A DNA stretch of 64,000 bases, taken from contig NC_016051.1 in assembly GCF_000151205.2 (NCBI RefSeq), positions 806,001-870,000 of the forward strand, written 5' to 3'. Positions 17,664 to 25,629 of the stretch are shown here, in pieces; within the stretch, counting starts at the first letter, position 1, and the number at the start of each line of letters is the position of its first letter. Below the pieces are notes generated by a model, which had not been told where the DNA came from, searched no databases, and saw only the letters and a program-made list of their open reading frames with translations. The DNA is from Thermococcus sp. AM4. Lineage in GTDB: Archaea; Methanobacteriota_B; Thermococci; Thermococcales; Thermococcaceae. The position numbers were made by a program, and so were the translations under genes.

Positions 17664-18638
17664 TCAGGGCATGAGGGTCACTCTCAGCAGGCTGCGACCG
17701 AGGGGTTCTATGGAGACGTCGAAGCCGTTGCCTTCGATAGCCCTGATGACCTCCTCCCTCCGGGGGAAGCCCACAAAGTCCTTGTTCAGCCTCTCGAAGA
17801 ACTCCAGGGCCTCGATGTGTCTGAACTCCTCTCTGAAGGGCTCAAGGATAATCAGCCGTCCACCGGGTTTGAGGGTTTCCAGAGTTCTCTTCAGAACCCT
17901 GCCGTAGTCCTCGGGCTTCAGGTACTCCAAGAGATAGCTTATAACCGCAACGTCGTATTCGTTTACGGGCCGTATCAGGCGGACGTCGAGCTCTTTCAGC
18001 TCAACGGGGAGGTTGTCCATCTCAGCGCGGCTCCTCGCTATCTCCAGGATCGCGGAGGAGTAATCAACTCCGGTGTAGAAGCCATCGTAACCCACGATTC
18101 TTCCGAAGTAACTGGGCGCGGCCGATCCGCAGCCGAGATCAAGCACGCTCATCCCCGGTCTGAGTTCCGCAGCGGCTGAGATGGCTTTTCTGTAAAGATC
18201 CGCGAAGTCCGTGGTCATCCTTATATCCCAGAAATCAGCATCTTTGTCGAAGTCCATGAGCACGTGGGGATGCGTTGGCGTTATGAACGCGTAGTCTACC
18301 ATCCTGTATATCTCCTCAAGCGTTGAAACCCATCCGGGTAAAAGCGTATCGTAGTGCTCCTGCGGGACCTTCAGCGTGTAGGAGAACCCGTTGAGCTTTA
18401 ACCTGCCCTCGTGCTCCTCGGCAATACCTATGGCCTTCAGGGTGTCCAGAAACTCAAGGAGTAGCCTTCTGTTCGGTATGCCAACGGAATCGAGGACTTC
18501 CCTGTGAGTTGGCTCCCTTGAAAGGACCTTGAAAATGCCGTGCTTTGTGCCGAGCTGTATTATGTGGAGTATCGCCATCCTGACCATCTGCTCGATGTTG
18601 GAATCGACCACTGGAACGAGCCTTTCCAAGCTGTCCAT
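17664..18638 (-). CDS. SAM-dependent methyltransferase with N-terminal winged helix
   Basis: 324 residues from ATG 18638 (6 nt after GGTG), beginning MDSLERLVPVVD. The first 100 residues resemble the dimerising winged-helix domain of O-methyltransferase-like proteins; the Rossmann SAM-binding motif VLDLGCGSAAPSYFGRI is near residue 165, followed by VDYSSAILE and the late strand GGRLIILEPF. It starts 10 nt after earA ends, so it is probably cotranscribed with the archaellum regulator. That placement between chemotaxis and archaellum genes suggests motility-related methylation, but the substrate is unknown. Confidence 0.8.
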   Translation of the reverse strand: MDSLERLVPVVDSNIEQMVRMAILHIIQLGTKHGIFKVLSREPTHREVLDSVGIPNRRLLLEFLDTLKAIGIAEEHEGRLKLNGFSYTLKVPQEHYDTLLPGWVSTLEEIYRMVDYAFITPTHPHVLMDFDKDADFWDIRMTTDFADLYRKAISAAAELRPGMSVLDLGCGSAAPSYFGRIVGYDGFYTGVDYSSAILEIARSRAEMDNLPVELKELDVRLIRPVNEYDVAVISYLLEYLKPEDYGRVLKRTLETLKPGGRLIILEPFREEFRHIEALEFFERLNKDFVGFPRREEVIRAIEGNGFDVSIEPLGRSLLRVTLMP

Positions 18639-18648
18639 GCCGACCACC

Positions 18649-18984
18649 TCACATGAACTTCCTGTAATACCTGTAGTATTCCTTGAGGTATTCAACCACC
18701 TGCCTTCCGTACTCGGTGAGCCTGTAGTACTTGAAGCCGCCGTTGGTTATTTCCTCGACGAGACCGAGGTAGACGAGGGAGCTTTCGCCGTTGTAGCGGT
18801 TTCCCAGTCCGACCAGGGCCCCCCGAACGTTCGATGGATCGGACCCAACAACCCTGGCGATCTCAGAAAGGTACGTTGCCGACGGGTATATTTCATTCAG
18901 GTACAGAAGAATTCTCTTCCTCAGTTCACTCCTGTGGAGGGATCTTAATACCTGCGGGTCTATGATCATTGTCCTTACGGCCAT
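18649..18984 (-). CDS. earA: archaellum transcriptional regulator EarA-like winged-helix protein
   Basis: 111 residues. A helix-turn-helix (ATYLSEIARVVGSDPSNVRGAL) is followed by a wing (GLVEEITNGGFKYYRLTEYG) and an aromatic, charged tail. Its size, its divergent position directly upstream of the archaellin operon and its MarR/wHTH type fit EarA, the euryarchaeal activator of archaellum transcription. ATG 18984 follows GGTGGGGGAG. A TATA box about 100 bp upstream (19082-19092) predicts a long leader. Confidence 0.75.
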   Translation of the reverse strand: MAVRTMIIDPQVLRSLHRSELRKRILLYLNEIYPSATYLSEIARVVGSDPSNVRGALVGLGNRYNGESSLVYLGLVEEITNGGFKYYRLTEYGRQVVEYLKEYYRYYRKFM

Positions 18985-19080
18985 TTCTCCCCCACCTCCA
19001 GTGCTTCTCTGCGGCCTTTAGCCCGCTGATTTTACTGGCCCACTGATCATCCATGGCAGCCAACACTCTGTTTGTTTGGA

Positions 19081-19093
19081 TACTATATAACGT
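19081..19093 (-). promoter_or_regulatory. TATA box of earA and methyltransferase
   Basis: CGTTATATAGTA on the minus strand. Expected start of transcription near 19060, leaving about 75 nt of untranslated leader before earA. The rest of 18985-19215 shows no gene. Confidence 0.5.
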
Positions 19094-19215
19094 TTTTGGT
19101 TTTAAATTGTATGCATTCCAGCACTTGTCCATTTAATCTGTGGCCAATTCATTGAATATAATTCATTTTGCAGGATTTTCAAAGTTTGTTTAGGGGATTT
19201 CCAAAGAGCGAGGTT

Positions 19216-19278
19216 CACCTACATATGCACCTACATAACCAGCTACACCACTAAGAACAAAAAAGTGCTTTATATCCA
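19216..19278 (+). promoter_or_regulatory. archaellin operon promoter with three 12-bp-period repeats
   Basis: CACCTACATA at 19216-19225, again at 19228-19237, and CAGCTACACC at 19240-19249 form three direct repeats with a period of exactly 12 bp. A TATA box (gctttatatcc, about 19268-19277) follows about 20 bp later. Transcription should begin near 19297, giving a short leader with GGGGGTG before the first archaellin start. The repeats are the likely binding site of EarA. Confidence 0.7.
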
Positions 19279-19324
19279 AAGCTTGTAATCATTAATGCAA
19301 ACAACCCCAGGGGGTGCATGGCTG

Positions 19325-19972
19325 ATGAAGGCCAAGAGCAGAAGAGGTGCGGTTGGTATTGGAACCTTGATTGTGTTTATAGCGATGGTGCTAGTGGCGG
19401 CAGTGGCTGCAGCAGTGCTCATTAACACGAGCGGCTTCCTCCAGCAGAAGGCCTCCAGCACCGGCAGACAGAGCACCGAACAAGTCGCCAGCGGAATACA
19501 GGTCATGAAAGTTACGGGCCATGTCAGCAGCGGAAAGATCGACAAGCTCGCTATCTACGTCGCCCCAAACGCGGGCAGCTCGGGCATTGACCTCAGCAAT
19601 ACCAAGCTTATACTCAGCAACGGAACAGTTCAGGCAGTTCTCAAGTACTCAGGAACCTATGCAAACGCAAGCAGTGATATATTCTCTGGAACGGTCTGGC
19701 CAGACCCAGCTACTGATGCGACTAAGTTTGGCCTTATAGTCGTCCAGGACTACGACGGCTCGCTCTGGAAGAGCCCGAGCACTCCAACACTCAACGCCGG
19801 AGACATAGCTATCCTCGCTGTTACCGTAGGAGGAACTAACGCAATATTCGGCAATGGAATTCCAGTGAGGACCCACATAACTGGCAAAGTAGTTCCGGAG
19901 TTTGGTGCCCCAGGCGTCATCGACTTCACAACCCCAAGCACCTACACCTCAGATATAGTGAACCTGCAGTGA
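19325..19972 (+). CDS. flaB1: archaellin (preflagellin) 1
   Basis: 215 residues from ATG 19325, preceded by GGTG with an 8-nt gap; the upstream ATG at 19295 would give an unusually long leader peptide. The short class III signal MKAKSRRG ends in Gly before [20 protein letters not shown], the site cut by the preflagellin peptidase (ArlK), which is not in the window. The hydrophobic helix builds the filament core; the rest is the variable outer domain. The first third is identical at DNA level to flaB2. Confidence 0.93.
   Translation: MKAKSRRGAVGIGTLIVFIAMVLVAAVAAAVLINTSGFLQQKASSTGRQSTEQVASGIQVMKVTGHVSSGKIDKLAIYVAPNAGSSGIDLSNTKLILSNGTVQAVLKYSGTYANASSDIFSGTVWPDPATDATKFGLIVVQDYDGSLWKSPSTPTLNAGDIAILAVTVGGTNAIFGNGIPVRTHITGKVVPEFGAPGVIDFTTPSTYTSDIVNLQ
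19364..19505 (+). repeat. 142-bp block identical between archaellins 1 and 2
   Basis: 19364-19505 is identical to 20029-20170 (offset 665). A second identical block of 51 bp lies near the 3' ends (19898-19948 and 20587-20637). Intervening parts differ markedly, which points to gene conversion or selection on the helical core and C terminus. Confidence 0.85.
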
Positions 19973-19986
19973 GGAGGTGATGGGAA

Positions 19987-20661
19987 ATGAGATTCCTTAA
20001 GAAGAGGAAGGGTGCCGTCGGAATAGGCACCTTGATTGTGTTTATAGCGATGGTGCTAGTGGCGGCAGTGGCTGCAGCAGTGCTCATTAACACGAGCGGC
20101 TTCCTCCAGCAGAAGGCCTCCAGCACCGGCAGACAGAGCACCGAACAAGTCGCCAGCGGAATACAGGTCACCAGCGTCGTCGGCTACACTCCGGACAAGG
20201 ACAAAATAACAAGGCTCGCCATCTACGTTACCCCCAATGCTGGAAGCAAGGGCATTGACCTCAGCAACACCAAGGTCATACTCAGTAACAATGTTACCGA
20301 GGCAATCCTTCACTATGACAAGAATGCTAACACCTATGTTAAGGGACCCGTTGCAAACATCTTCAACAACATCCTAAACGATGGTACAAACACCTTCAAC
20401 TGGTCCGAGCTCACCAGCACCACCTTTGGAATAATCGTTATTCAGGACTACGACAAGTCGGTTCAGAAGACTGCACCGACCCTCAGTGCCGGTGACATTG
20501 TCGTACTTGCAGTTGATGTCTCTAAAGTCTTCAGCACCATGAGTGGAATTCCCGTCAGAACCCACATAAGCGGACAGATCGTCCCCGAGTTTGGTGCCCC
20601 AGGCGTCATCGACTTCACAACCCCAAGCACCTACACCCAGAACGTTATTGACCTCCAGTGA
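19987..20661 (+). CDS. flaB2: archaellin (preflagellin) 2
   Basis: 224 residues. Signal MRFLKKRKG precedes [13 protein letters not shown], with peptidase cleavage expected after Gly9. ATG follows GGAGGTGATGGGAA. It is 14 nt downstream of archaellin 1. The central outer domain differs from archaellin 1, so the two subunits should present different surfaces on the same filament. Confidence 0.93.
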   Translation: MRFLKKRKGAVGIGTLIVFIAMVLVAAVAAAVLINTSGFLQQKASSTGRQSTEQVASGIQVTSVVGYTPDKDKITRLAIYVTPNAGSKGIDLSNTKVILSNNVTEAILHYDKNANTYVKGPVANIFNNILNDGTNTFNWSELTSTTFGIIVIQDYDKSVQKTAPTLSAGDIVVLAVDVSKVFSTMSGIPVRTHISGQIVPEFGAPGVIDFTTPSTYTQNVIDLQ

Positions 20662-20720
20662 TCCCAGCGCTTCTCTAATTTTCCCTTTCGTTCTTTTAAG
20701 GATTTTCAGGAGGTGATGCT

Positions 20721-21377
20721 ATGAGAAGGGGAGCAATCGGCATCGGCACGCTGATAGTCTTCATAGCTATGGTCCTAGTGGCTGCAATAGCCGCAGGAGT
20801 TATCATAGGTACAGCGGGCTACCTCCAGCAGAAGGCCCAGGCCACGGGCAGGCAGACCACCCAGGAAGTCGCCAGCGGGCTGAAGATCGTCAACATCTAC
20901 GGGTACATACCGACCAACCCCCCAAGCAGCGGGCTCATTGAGAGGATGGCCATCTTCGTAACACCGAACGCCGGAAGTGAGGGAATCGACCTCAGTAACG
21001 TTAAGATAGTGCTCAGCGACGGGAAGAGGCTCGTGGTCTACAACTACTCCGCCCAGTTCCTGAACCCGGGCAGCATAAAGGACCTCTTCAACGTGACCGA
21101 GATACCCATCTGGACGGCAATAAACAACACCGCCAGCTTTGGAATAGTCGTCGTTAACGACATAGGAAGTAAGATGCAGGACACCCACCCCACGCTGGAG
21201 TTCGGTGACATGGTGGCGCTCTGCATATGGACCAACATGTTCCAGAGCGATGGCGGTAACGGCATAGGCCCGAGCACAAAGATAACAGGAAAGGTGATAC
21301 CCGAGCGGGGAGCCGCTGGAGTTATCGACTTCACGACACCCGCCACGTTCAGCGAGAACGTGATGCAGCTCCAGTGA
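20721..21377 (+). CDS. flaB3: archaellin (preflagellin) 3
   Basis: 218 residues with the very short leader MRRG before [13 protein letters not shown]. The ribosome site AGGAGGTGATGCT is strong. A 59-nt gap separates it from archaellin 2. With archaellin 4 it forms a second pair (shared ATGRQTTQEVASGLK-like segment and GYLQQKA), more distant from the first pair. Confidence 0.92.
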   Translation: MRRGAIGIGTLIVFIAMVLVAAIAAGVIIGTAGYLQQKAQATGRQTTQEVASGLKIVNIYGYIPTNPPSSGLIERMAIFVTPNAGSEGIDLSNVKIVLSDGKRLVVYNYSAQFLNPGSIKDLFNVTEIPIWTAINNTASFGIVVVNDIGSKMQDTHPTLEFGDMVALCIWTNMFQSDGGNGIGPSTKITGKVIPERGAAGVIDFTTPATFSENVMQLQ

Positions 21378-21388
21378 GGTGGTGAAAG

Positions 21389-22039
21389 ATGCCAGGAAGA
21401 CGCGGTGCCATCGGCATTGGCACCCTGATCGTGTTCATAGCGATGGTACTAGTGGCGGCAGTAGCCGCTGGAGTGCTCATAGCGACCAGCGGTTACCTCC
21501 AGCAGAAGGCCATGAGCACCGGCAGACAGACCACCCAGGAAGTTGCCAGCGGACTCAAGGTTATGAACATCTACGGCTACGTCCCCGTGAGTCCGCCCAG
21601 CGCCGGCAACATAACTGAACTCGTTATATACGTCACACCCAACGCCGGAAGCAGCGGCATCGACCTCAGCTACGTCAAGGTCGTCCTCAGCGACGGCTCC
21701 AAGATGACGGTCTTCAAGTACAACCCCAACGCGTTCTACACCGGGGACATAGACAACGTGTTCACCCTGCCCGTCTGGGTCAACGTGACCGGCACGAACT
21801 TCGGCATAGCTGTGGTTCAGGACTCAGACCTCAGCATGATAAACAACAAGGACCACCCTGTCCTGAACTGGGGTGACATCGCGGCACTGCTGATAAACAC
21901 GACCGGGTTTGGCAAGGGCGCTGGACTGCCGCCAGCCACTCACGTTACCGGTAAAGTGATACCCGAGAACGGTGCCGCCGGAGTCGTGGACTTCGTAACA
22001 CCTCACGCCTACACGGACAAGATACTGACACTGCAGTGA
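21389..22039 (+). CDS. flaB4: archaellin (preflagellin) 4
   Basis: 216 residues; leader MPGRRG before [13 protein letters not shown]. Preceded by GAGGTGGTGAAAG, 11 nt after archaellin 3. The end of the gene is followed directly by arlC, so structural subunits and motor genes can share one transcript. Confidence 0.92.
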   Translation: MPGRRGAIGIGTLIVFIAMVLVAAVAAGVLIATSGYLQQKAMSTGRQTTQEVASGLKVMNIYGYVPVSPPSAGNITELVIYVTPNAGSSGIDLSYVKVVLSDGSKMTVFKYNPNAFYTGDIDNVFTLPVWVNVTGTNFGIAVVQDSDLSMINNKDHPVLNWGDIAALLINTTGFGKGAGLPPATHVTGKVIPENGAAGVVDFVTPHAYTDKILTLQ

Positions 22040-22053
22040 AAGGGGGTGGCAGA

Positions 22054-22533
22054 ATGGCACTGGCTTTCCTTTCATCTTTATTTGGGAAGAAGAAAAAGGA
22101 GGAAGTGGCCACCCCCGAAGCGGAGGAAGTAACGTACGAGGAGCTCGAAGAGACCGTGGAGAACAGGGAGGAAAACGAGCAGATAACCCAGCTCATGGAG
22201 AGGATAAACGAGATCGAGAACGACCTCCCGAGGATAAAGATAAGCATCGACACCATAAAGAAGCAGATACAGGAGCTCCGCGACGACATCGACAGGCTCG
22301 ACAAGACCATCAAGGACGTCATGATGCTCTACGAGGTCATCAGCCAGGAGATCAACCCCTTCAAGGAGCAGATGGGGCAGGAGAACCCGCTCAGCAACGA
22401 AATACAGGAGCTCAGAAAGGAGCTGGAGAACCTCAAGATGGAGCTGGCCCAGGTCAAGAACGACATCAAGGTGCTGGCAGGGTATGGTGTGGACATAGAC
22501 TCGATAATCTACGAGGTGCTGGCGGAGGTGTGA
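22054..22533 (+). CDS. arlC: archaellum protein ArlC (FlaC)
   Basis: 159 residues from ATG 22054 (GGGGGTG upstream), starting MALAFLSSLFGKKKK. A charged helical, coiled-coil-forming protein; ArlC with ArlD/E makes the cytosolic ring around the euryarchaeal archaellum motor and links it to CheF. The amphipathic N terminus may touch the membrane. Confidence 0.85.
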   Translation: MALAFLSSLFGKKKKEEVATPEAEEVTYEELEETVENREENEQITQLMERINEIENDLPRIKISIDTIKKQIQELRDDIDRLDKTIKDVMMLYEVISQEINPFKEQMGQENPLSNEIQELRKELENLKMELAQVKNDIKVLAGYGVDIDSIIYEVLAEV

Positions 22534-22537
22534 TGCA

Positions 22538-23896
22538 ATGCAGCTAGCGGGGTTCGTCACCGAGGCCGACATCAACGCCAAGCTCTCGGAGCTCAAGGGC
22601 AAGGTACCCACCGTCGTCATAAACGAGCTCAGGGAGAAGCTGATAGCCAGGAAGGACCAGCTCACGCCGGAACAGCTCGACAAGATCGTCAAGAAGGTCC
22701 TCGAAACCTACGGAAACCAGGCCACGAAGTACGAGCAGCTGAGCAAGCGCGTCGATGAACTGGGCAAGAGGCTCACGGAACTCGGCATACAGCTCAGCCG
22801 GCTCATAGAGAGTCTCGAGGAGGCTAGGTTCAAGGTTCAGGAGAAGAAGGCCGAAGAGGTCACCGAGAAGGTTGAGGAAGTTCACGAGAAGATCGGAAAG
22901 CTCGAGGAGATGCTCGAAAAGAAAGAGGAGAAGAAGGAAGAGGAGGAACTCTCGGAGGAAGCCAAGAAGAAGCTTGAGGAGCTTCACAGAAAGGTCGAGG
23001 AGCTCGAGGAGAAGCTCAGCGGAAAGGTTGCCGAGGAGGTCATAGAGGAGGCAAAGGCCAAGGTCGAGGAGCTCGAAAGGAAGCTGGAGAGCGGGGAGGC
23101 AGTCACGGAGGAGGAGCTCAAGGAGGCCATGGAGAAGGTCGAGGAAGTAAAGGCCGAGGAAGTTGAGGAAGTTCCAGTGGAGGAGAAACCAGAGGAAGAA
23201 GAGGAAGAGGTTCCCGCTCCTGAGGAAGGGGCTGAGGAAGAGGTACAGGAGATTGCCGAGGGGGCAGAAGAGATCACCGAGGAAGAAAGACAGGAAGAAG
23301 TCGAAGAGGTTGAAGAAGCCGAAAAGCCCGAAGAAGTTGAGGTTGTTGGGGAAACGCCCGAGGAAGAGGTTGTTGAAGAGGTTCCCGCTCACGAGGAGGT
23401 TGTTGAGGTTACGCCTTCCCCCGAAGTTGTTGAGGAGGAAAAAGCCGAAGAAGGTGGTGTTGAGATGGCAGAAGGAAAACTCCAGATTCCCGAGGATATT
23501 GCGAACCTTCTCTTCGAGGAGGAGCCAAGAAAGGCCAGGCTCGAGAAGCTCCCGGAGGACGTCGTATCAACGATGATAGCCCTCAAGTGGCTCGGATTCC
23601 TCATCGACAGGGTCGGCATACAGAACCTGGAGAGGGTCCTCGAGTTCTACTACGAGATCGGCTGGATAAGCGAGGAAGTGCTCAACCAGCTGCTCCGCTA
23701 CGCCAAGGGCACTAGGCCGCACCACAGGGACCCCGAGTGGAAGCCGGCCGACAAGCTGACCGTGCAGGACCACCTGATAAGCCTGCTCTTCATAGAGAGG
23801 CTCAGGGGGCTGAGGATCAACAGGGACGTCCTCGACAAGCTTGAGAGGGAGATAAAGCTCCTGGAGAAGACACTGGACGAGTTTTACGGCATCTGA
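22538..23896 (+). CDS. arlD: archaellum protein ArlD/ArlE-like (FlaD/E) with long acidic linker
   Basis: 452 residues; ATG 22538 is 7 nt after GGAGGTG. Residues 1-110 are helical; residues about 110-310 are extremely Glu-rich with Val/Glu and Pro interruptions; the last 125 residues hold the conserved FlaD/E domain (LPEDVVSTMIALKWLGFLID and KGTRPHHRDPEWKPADKLT). Together with ArlC it forms the cytosolic part of the motor that receives taxis signals. The 200-residue acidic linker is longer than the conserved core and reads as a flexible, highly negative tether. Confidence 0.88.
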   Translation: MQLAGFVTEADINAKLSELKGKVPTVVINELREKLIARKDQLTPEQLDKIVKKVLETYGNQATKYEQLSKRVDELGKRLTELGIQLSRLIESLEEARFKVQEKKAEEVTEKVEEVHEKIGKLEEMLEKKEEKKEEEELSEEAKKKLEELHRKVEELEEKLSGKVAEEVIEEAKAKVEELERKLESGEAVTEEELKEAMEKVEEVKAEEVEEVPVEEKPEEEEEEVPAPEEGAEEEVQEIAEGAEEITEEERQEEVEEVEEAEKPEEVEVVGETPEEEVVEEVPAHEEVVEVTPSPEVVEEEKAEEGGVEMAEGKLQIPEDIANLLFEEEPRKARLEKLPEDVVSTMIALKWLGFLIDRVGIQNLERVLEFYYEIGWISEEVLNQLLRYAKGTRPHHRDPEWKPADKLTVQDHLISLLFIERLRGLRINRDVLDKLEREIKLLEKTLDEFYGI

Positions 23897-23926
23897 CTAG
23901 GCAATAGCAGAGCGGGGGAGGGTACA

Positions 23927-24427
23927 ATGGGCTTCAGCGTTTCAGCGAGTGCAGCGATAATCTTTATCTCATTTTTGATCGCGGCAACAACGCTCTACAC
24001 CGCCTGGGACAACAGCTACAACAACGTTCAGGCAGCTCAGGAGGACTGGTACAATCTCCGAGTCTCTCAGGTTCATTTTAGCATTAACGTGATAGATCTC
24101 AACCGTGTGGACATTGATGGGGACGGATACGATGATTTGGAAATTGATTTCACCTATGGGGGAATCCCCACAAAGACCGTAATAGATGTACTCCTCGATG
24201 GTGTGTACCATAACAGAGTCACGAGTTCAAAACTCAAATATCTGATTCCAGGCAACTCCTACGCAATCTATGTCCAAAATGGCGTTCCAGACACAAACTC
24301 TCACCGCGTAATACTAGCATTCAAGAATGGATGCAAGCTCATCATACAATACCACTATTCAACAACACAGGGTGATGTAGTTTTGGACTCCCAGCCAGTG
24401 ACAACCTGTCCAGTGGAGGTGAGCTGA
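23927..24427 (+). CDS. arlF: archaellum stator protein ArlF (FlaF)
   Basis: 166 residues. N-terminal membrane helix (ASAAIIFISFLIAATTLYTA) followed by a beta-sandwich outer domain. ArlF binds the S-layer and with ArlG anchors the stator in the pseudoperiplasm. The stop overlaps the arlG start by one nt. The segment DIDGDGYDDLEID looks like a calcium-binding Asp-rich loop. This gene has noticeably higher AT content than its neighbours. Confidence 0.88.
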   Translation: MGFSVSASAAIIFISFLIAATTLYTAWDNSYNNVQAAQEDWYNLRVSQVHFSINVIDLNRVDIDGDGYDDLEIDFTYGGIPTKTVIDVLLDGVYHNRVTSSKLKYLIPGNSYAIYVQNGVPDTNSHRVILAFKNGCKLIIQYHYSTTQGDVVLDSQPVTTCPVEVS

Positions 24428-24900
24428 TGGCGGCAGGAGGACCCGCCAGCGAGCTGATAATGTTCATCGTGGCAGTTATCGTTGCCGGTACCGTCGCGGG
24501 GGCATTAACATACGTGACAACCGACATAGCCCATGGGATAAACGATCGGGGAGCCCTCATGGCGGACAAGCTCAGAACGGACTTCGCGATAATCAACGAC
24601 CCCACGAACATCCCAGTTTACGGAACGGGGCCGTACAACTACACGTTTTACGTGAAAAACACGGGGAAAATCCAGTTCCCATTCAACCCGGACGCGGTTC
24701 AGGTCTTCATAGATGGAAACCTGGTCCCGCCCTCAAACCTGACGTTCACGGACATCAACAACAACACGATCACATACCTCAACCCCTACGAAGTCGGCCA
24801 GATCATAGTCACCCTGGGCACTGCACTCCCCACGGGCACCCACAAAATCCTGGTCGTCCTAGAGAACGGTGTCAAGAGGGAGCTGATCTTCGAGACGTGA
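24427..24900 (+). CDS. arlG: archaellum stator protein ArlG (FlaG)
   Basis: 157 residues: a membrane helix (ASELIMFIVAVIVAGTVAGAL) and a beta-sandwich domain with VKNTGKI, the FlaG/F-type fold. ArlG forms filaments capped by ArlF as part of the stator. GGAGGTGAGCTG precedes the ATG, which shares a base with the arlF stop. Confidence 0.88.
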   Translation: MAAGGPASELIMFIVAVIVAGTVAGALTYVTTDIAHGINDRGALMADKLRTDFAIINDPTNIPVYGTGPYNYTFYVKNTGKIQFPFNPDAVQVFIDGNLVPPSNLTFTDINNNTITYLNPYEVGQIIVTLGTALPTGTHKILVVLENGVKRELIFET

Positions 24901-24929
24901 AATAAAATCAGCCAGCGGGGGTGATCGTG

Positions 24930-25628
24930 ATGGTCGAGGAACTGCTCAAGATCGAGCTCAAGGGCGATGAGCTTCACAGACGCCTTGGCGGCGGCATTCC
25001 AGCGGGTACTATCATGCTCCTTGAAGGGGACAGGGGGACGGGGAAGTCAATATTCGTCCAGAGACTCCTCTACGGTTTTCTAATGAACGGCTACAACGCG
25101 AGCTACATCTCAAGTCAGTACACCACGGTGGAGTACATAAAGCAGATGACCTCCCTCGGCTATGACATAATCCCTTTTCTAATCAGGAAGAAGCTCGTTT
25201 TTGTGTCGCTCTATCCCCTCCTGAGCGGGGTTAGCGAGAAGAGAAAGTTTCTGAGCAGACTTCTTGGCGAGCCCCGCCTCTGGGAGCCGAACGTCATGAT
25301 CATCGATTCATTTTCATCGCTCCTTTCCAGGGAGCAGGAACCGAACGCAATCCGGGATTTCCTCCTCTACGTGAAGAAGCTGGCCTCCCTCGACAAGGTC
25401 ATAATAATGACCGCCAACACCGAGGAGATCGACAGGGATTCGCTCTTCGTGCTGGAGGAGGCCGCAACGCTCCTGATCCGGCTGAACGTCAAGGTGTTCG
25501 GTGGCGACCTCAAGAATTCGGCGATGATAGTGAAGTACAACAACGCCAAGGGCATCTTCCAGAAGATAATCCCCTTCCGCGTGGAGCCTAAGGTGGGGCT
25601 GATAGTGGAGATCGCGGCGGTGGTGTGA
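24930..25628 (+). CDS. arlH: archaellum ATP-binding protein ArlH (FlaH)
   Basis: 232 residues from ATG 24930 (6 nt after GGTG), starting MVEELLKIELKG. RecA/KaiC-like fold with Walker A EGDRGTGKSIF and Walker B-like VMIIDSFSS. ArlH binds ATP but is thought to regulate rather than drive the motor, docking on ArlI. It is directly followed by arlI. Confidence 0.92.
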   Translation: MVEELLKIELKGDELHRRLGGGIPAGTIMLLEGDRGTGKSIFVQRLLYGFLMNGYNASYISSQYTTVEYIKQMTSLGYDIIPFLIRKKLVFVSLYPLLSGVSEKRKFLSRLLGEPRLWEPNVMIIDSFSSLLSREQEPNAIRDFLLYVKKLASLDKVIIMTANTEEIDRDSLFVLEEAATLLIRLNVKVFGGDLKNSAMIVKYNNAKGIFQKIIPFRVEPKVGLIVEIAAVV

Positions 25629-25629
25629 T

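Noticed and set aside
22544-23392. Minus-strand leucine-rich frame of 282 codons
   Set aside because: It is the mirror of the Glu-rich ArlD/E codons (GAG/CTC) and has no independent signals.
24930-25628. KaiC-type circadian or general RecA protein
   Set aside because: Fold is shared, but position between arlG and arlI and the length identify ArlH.
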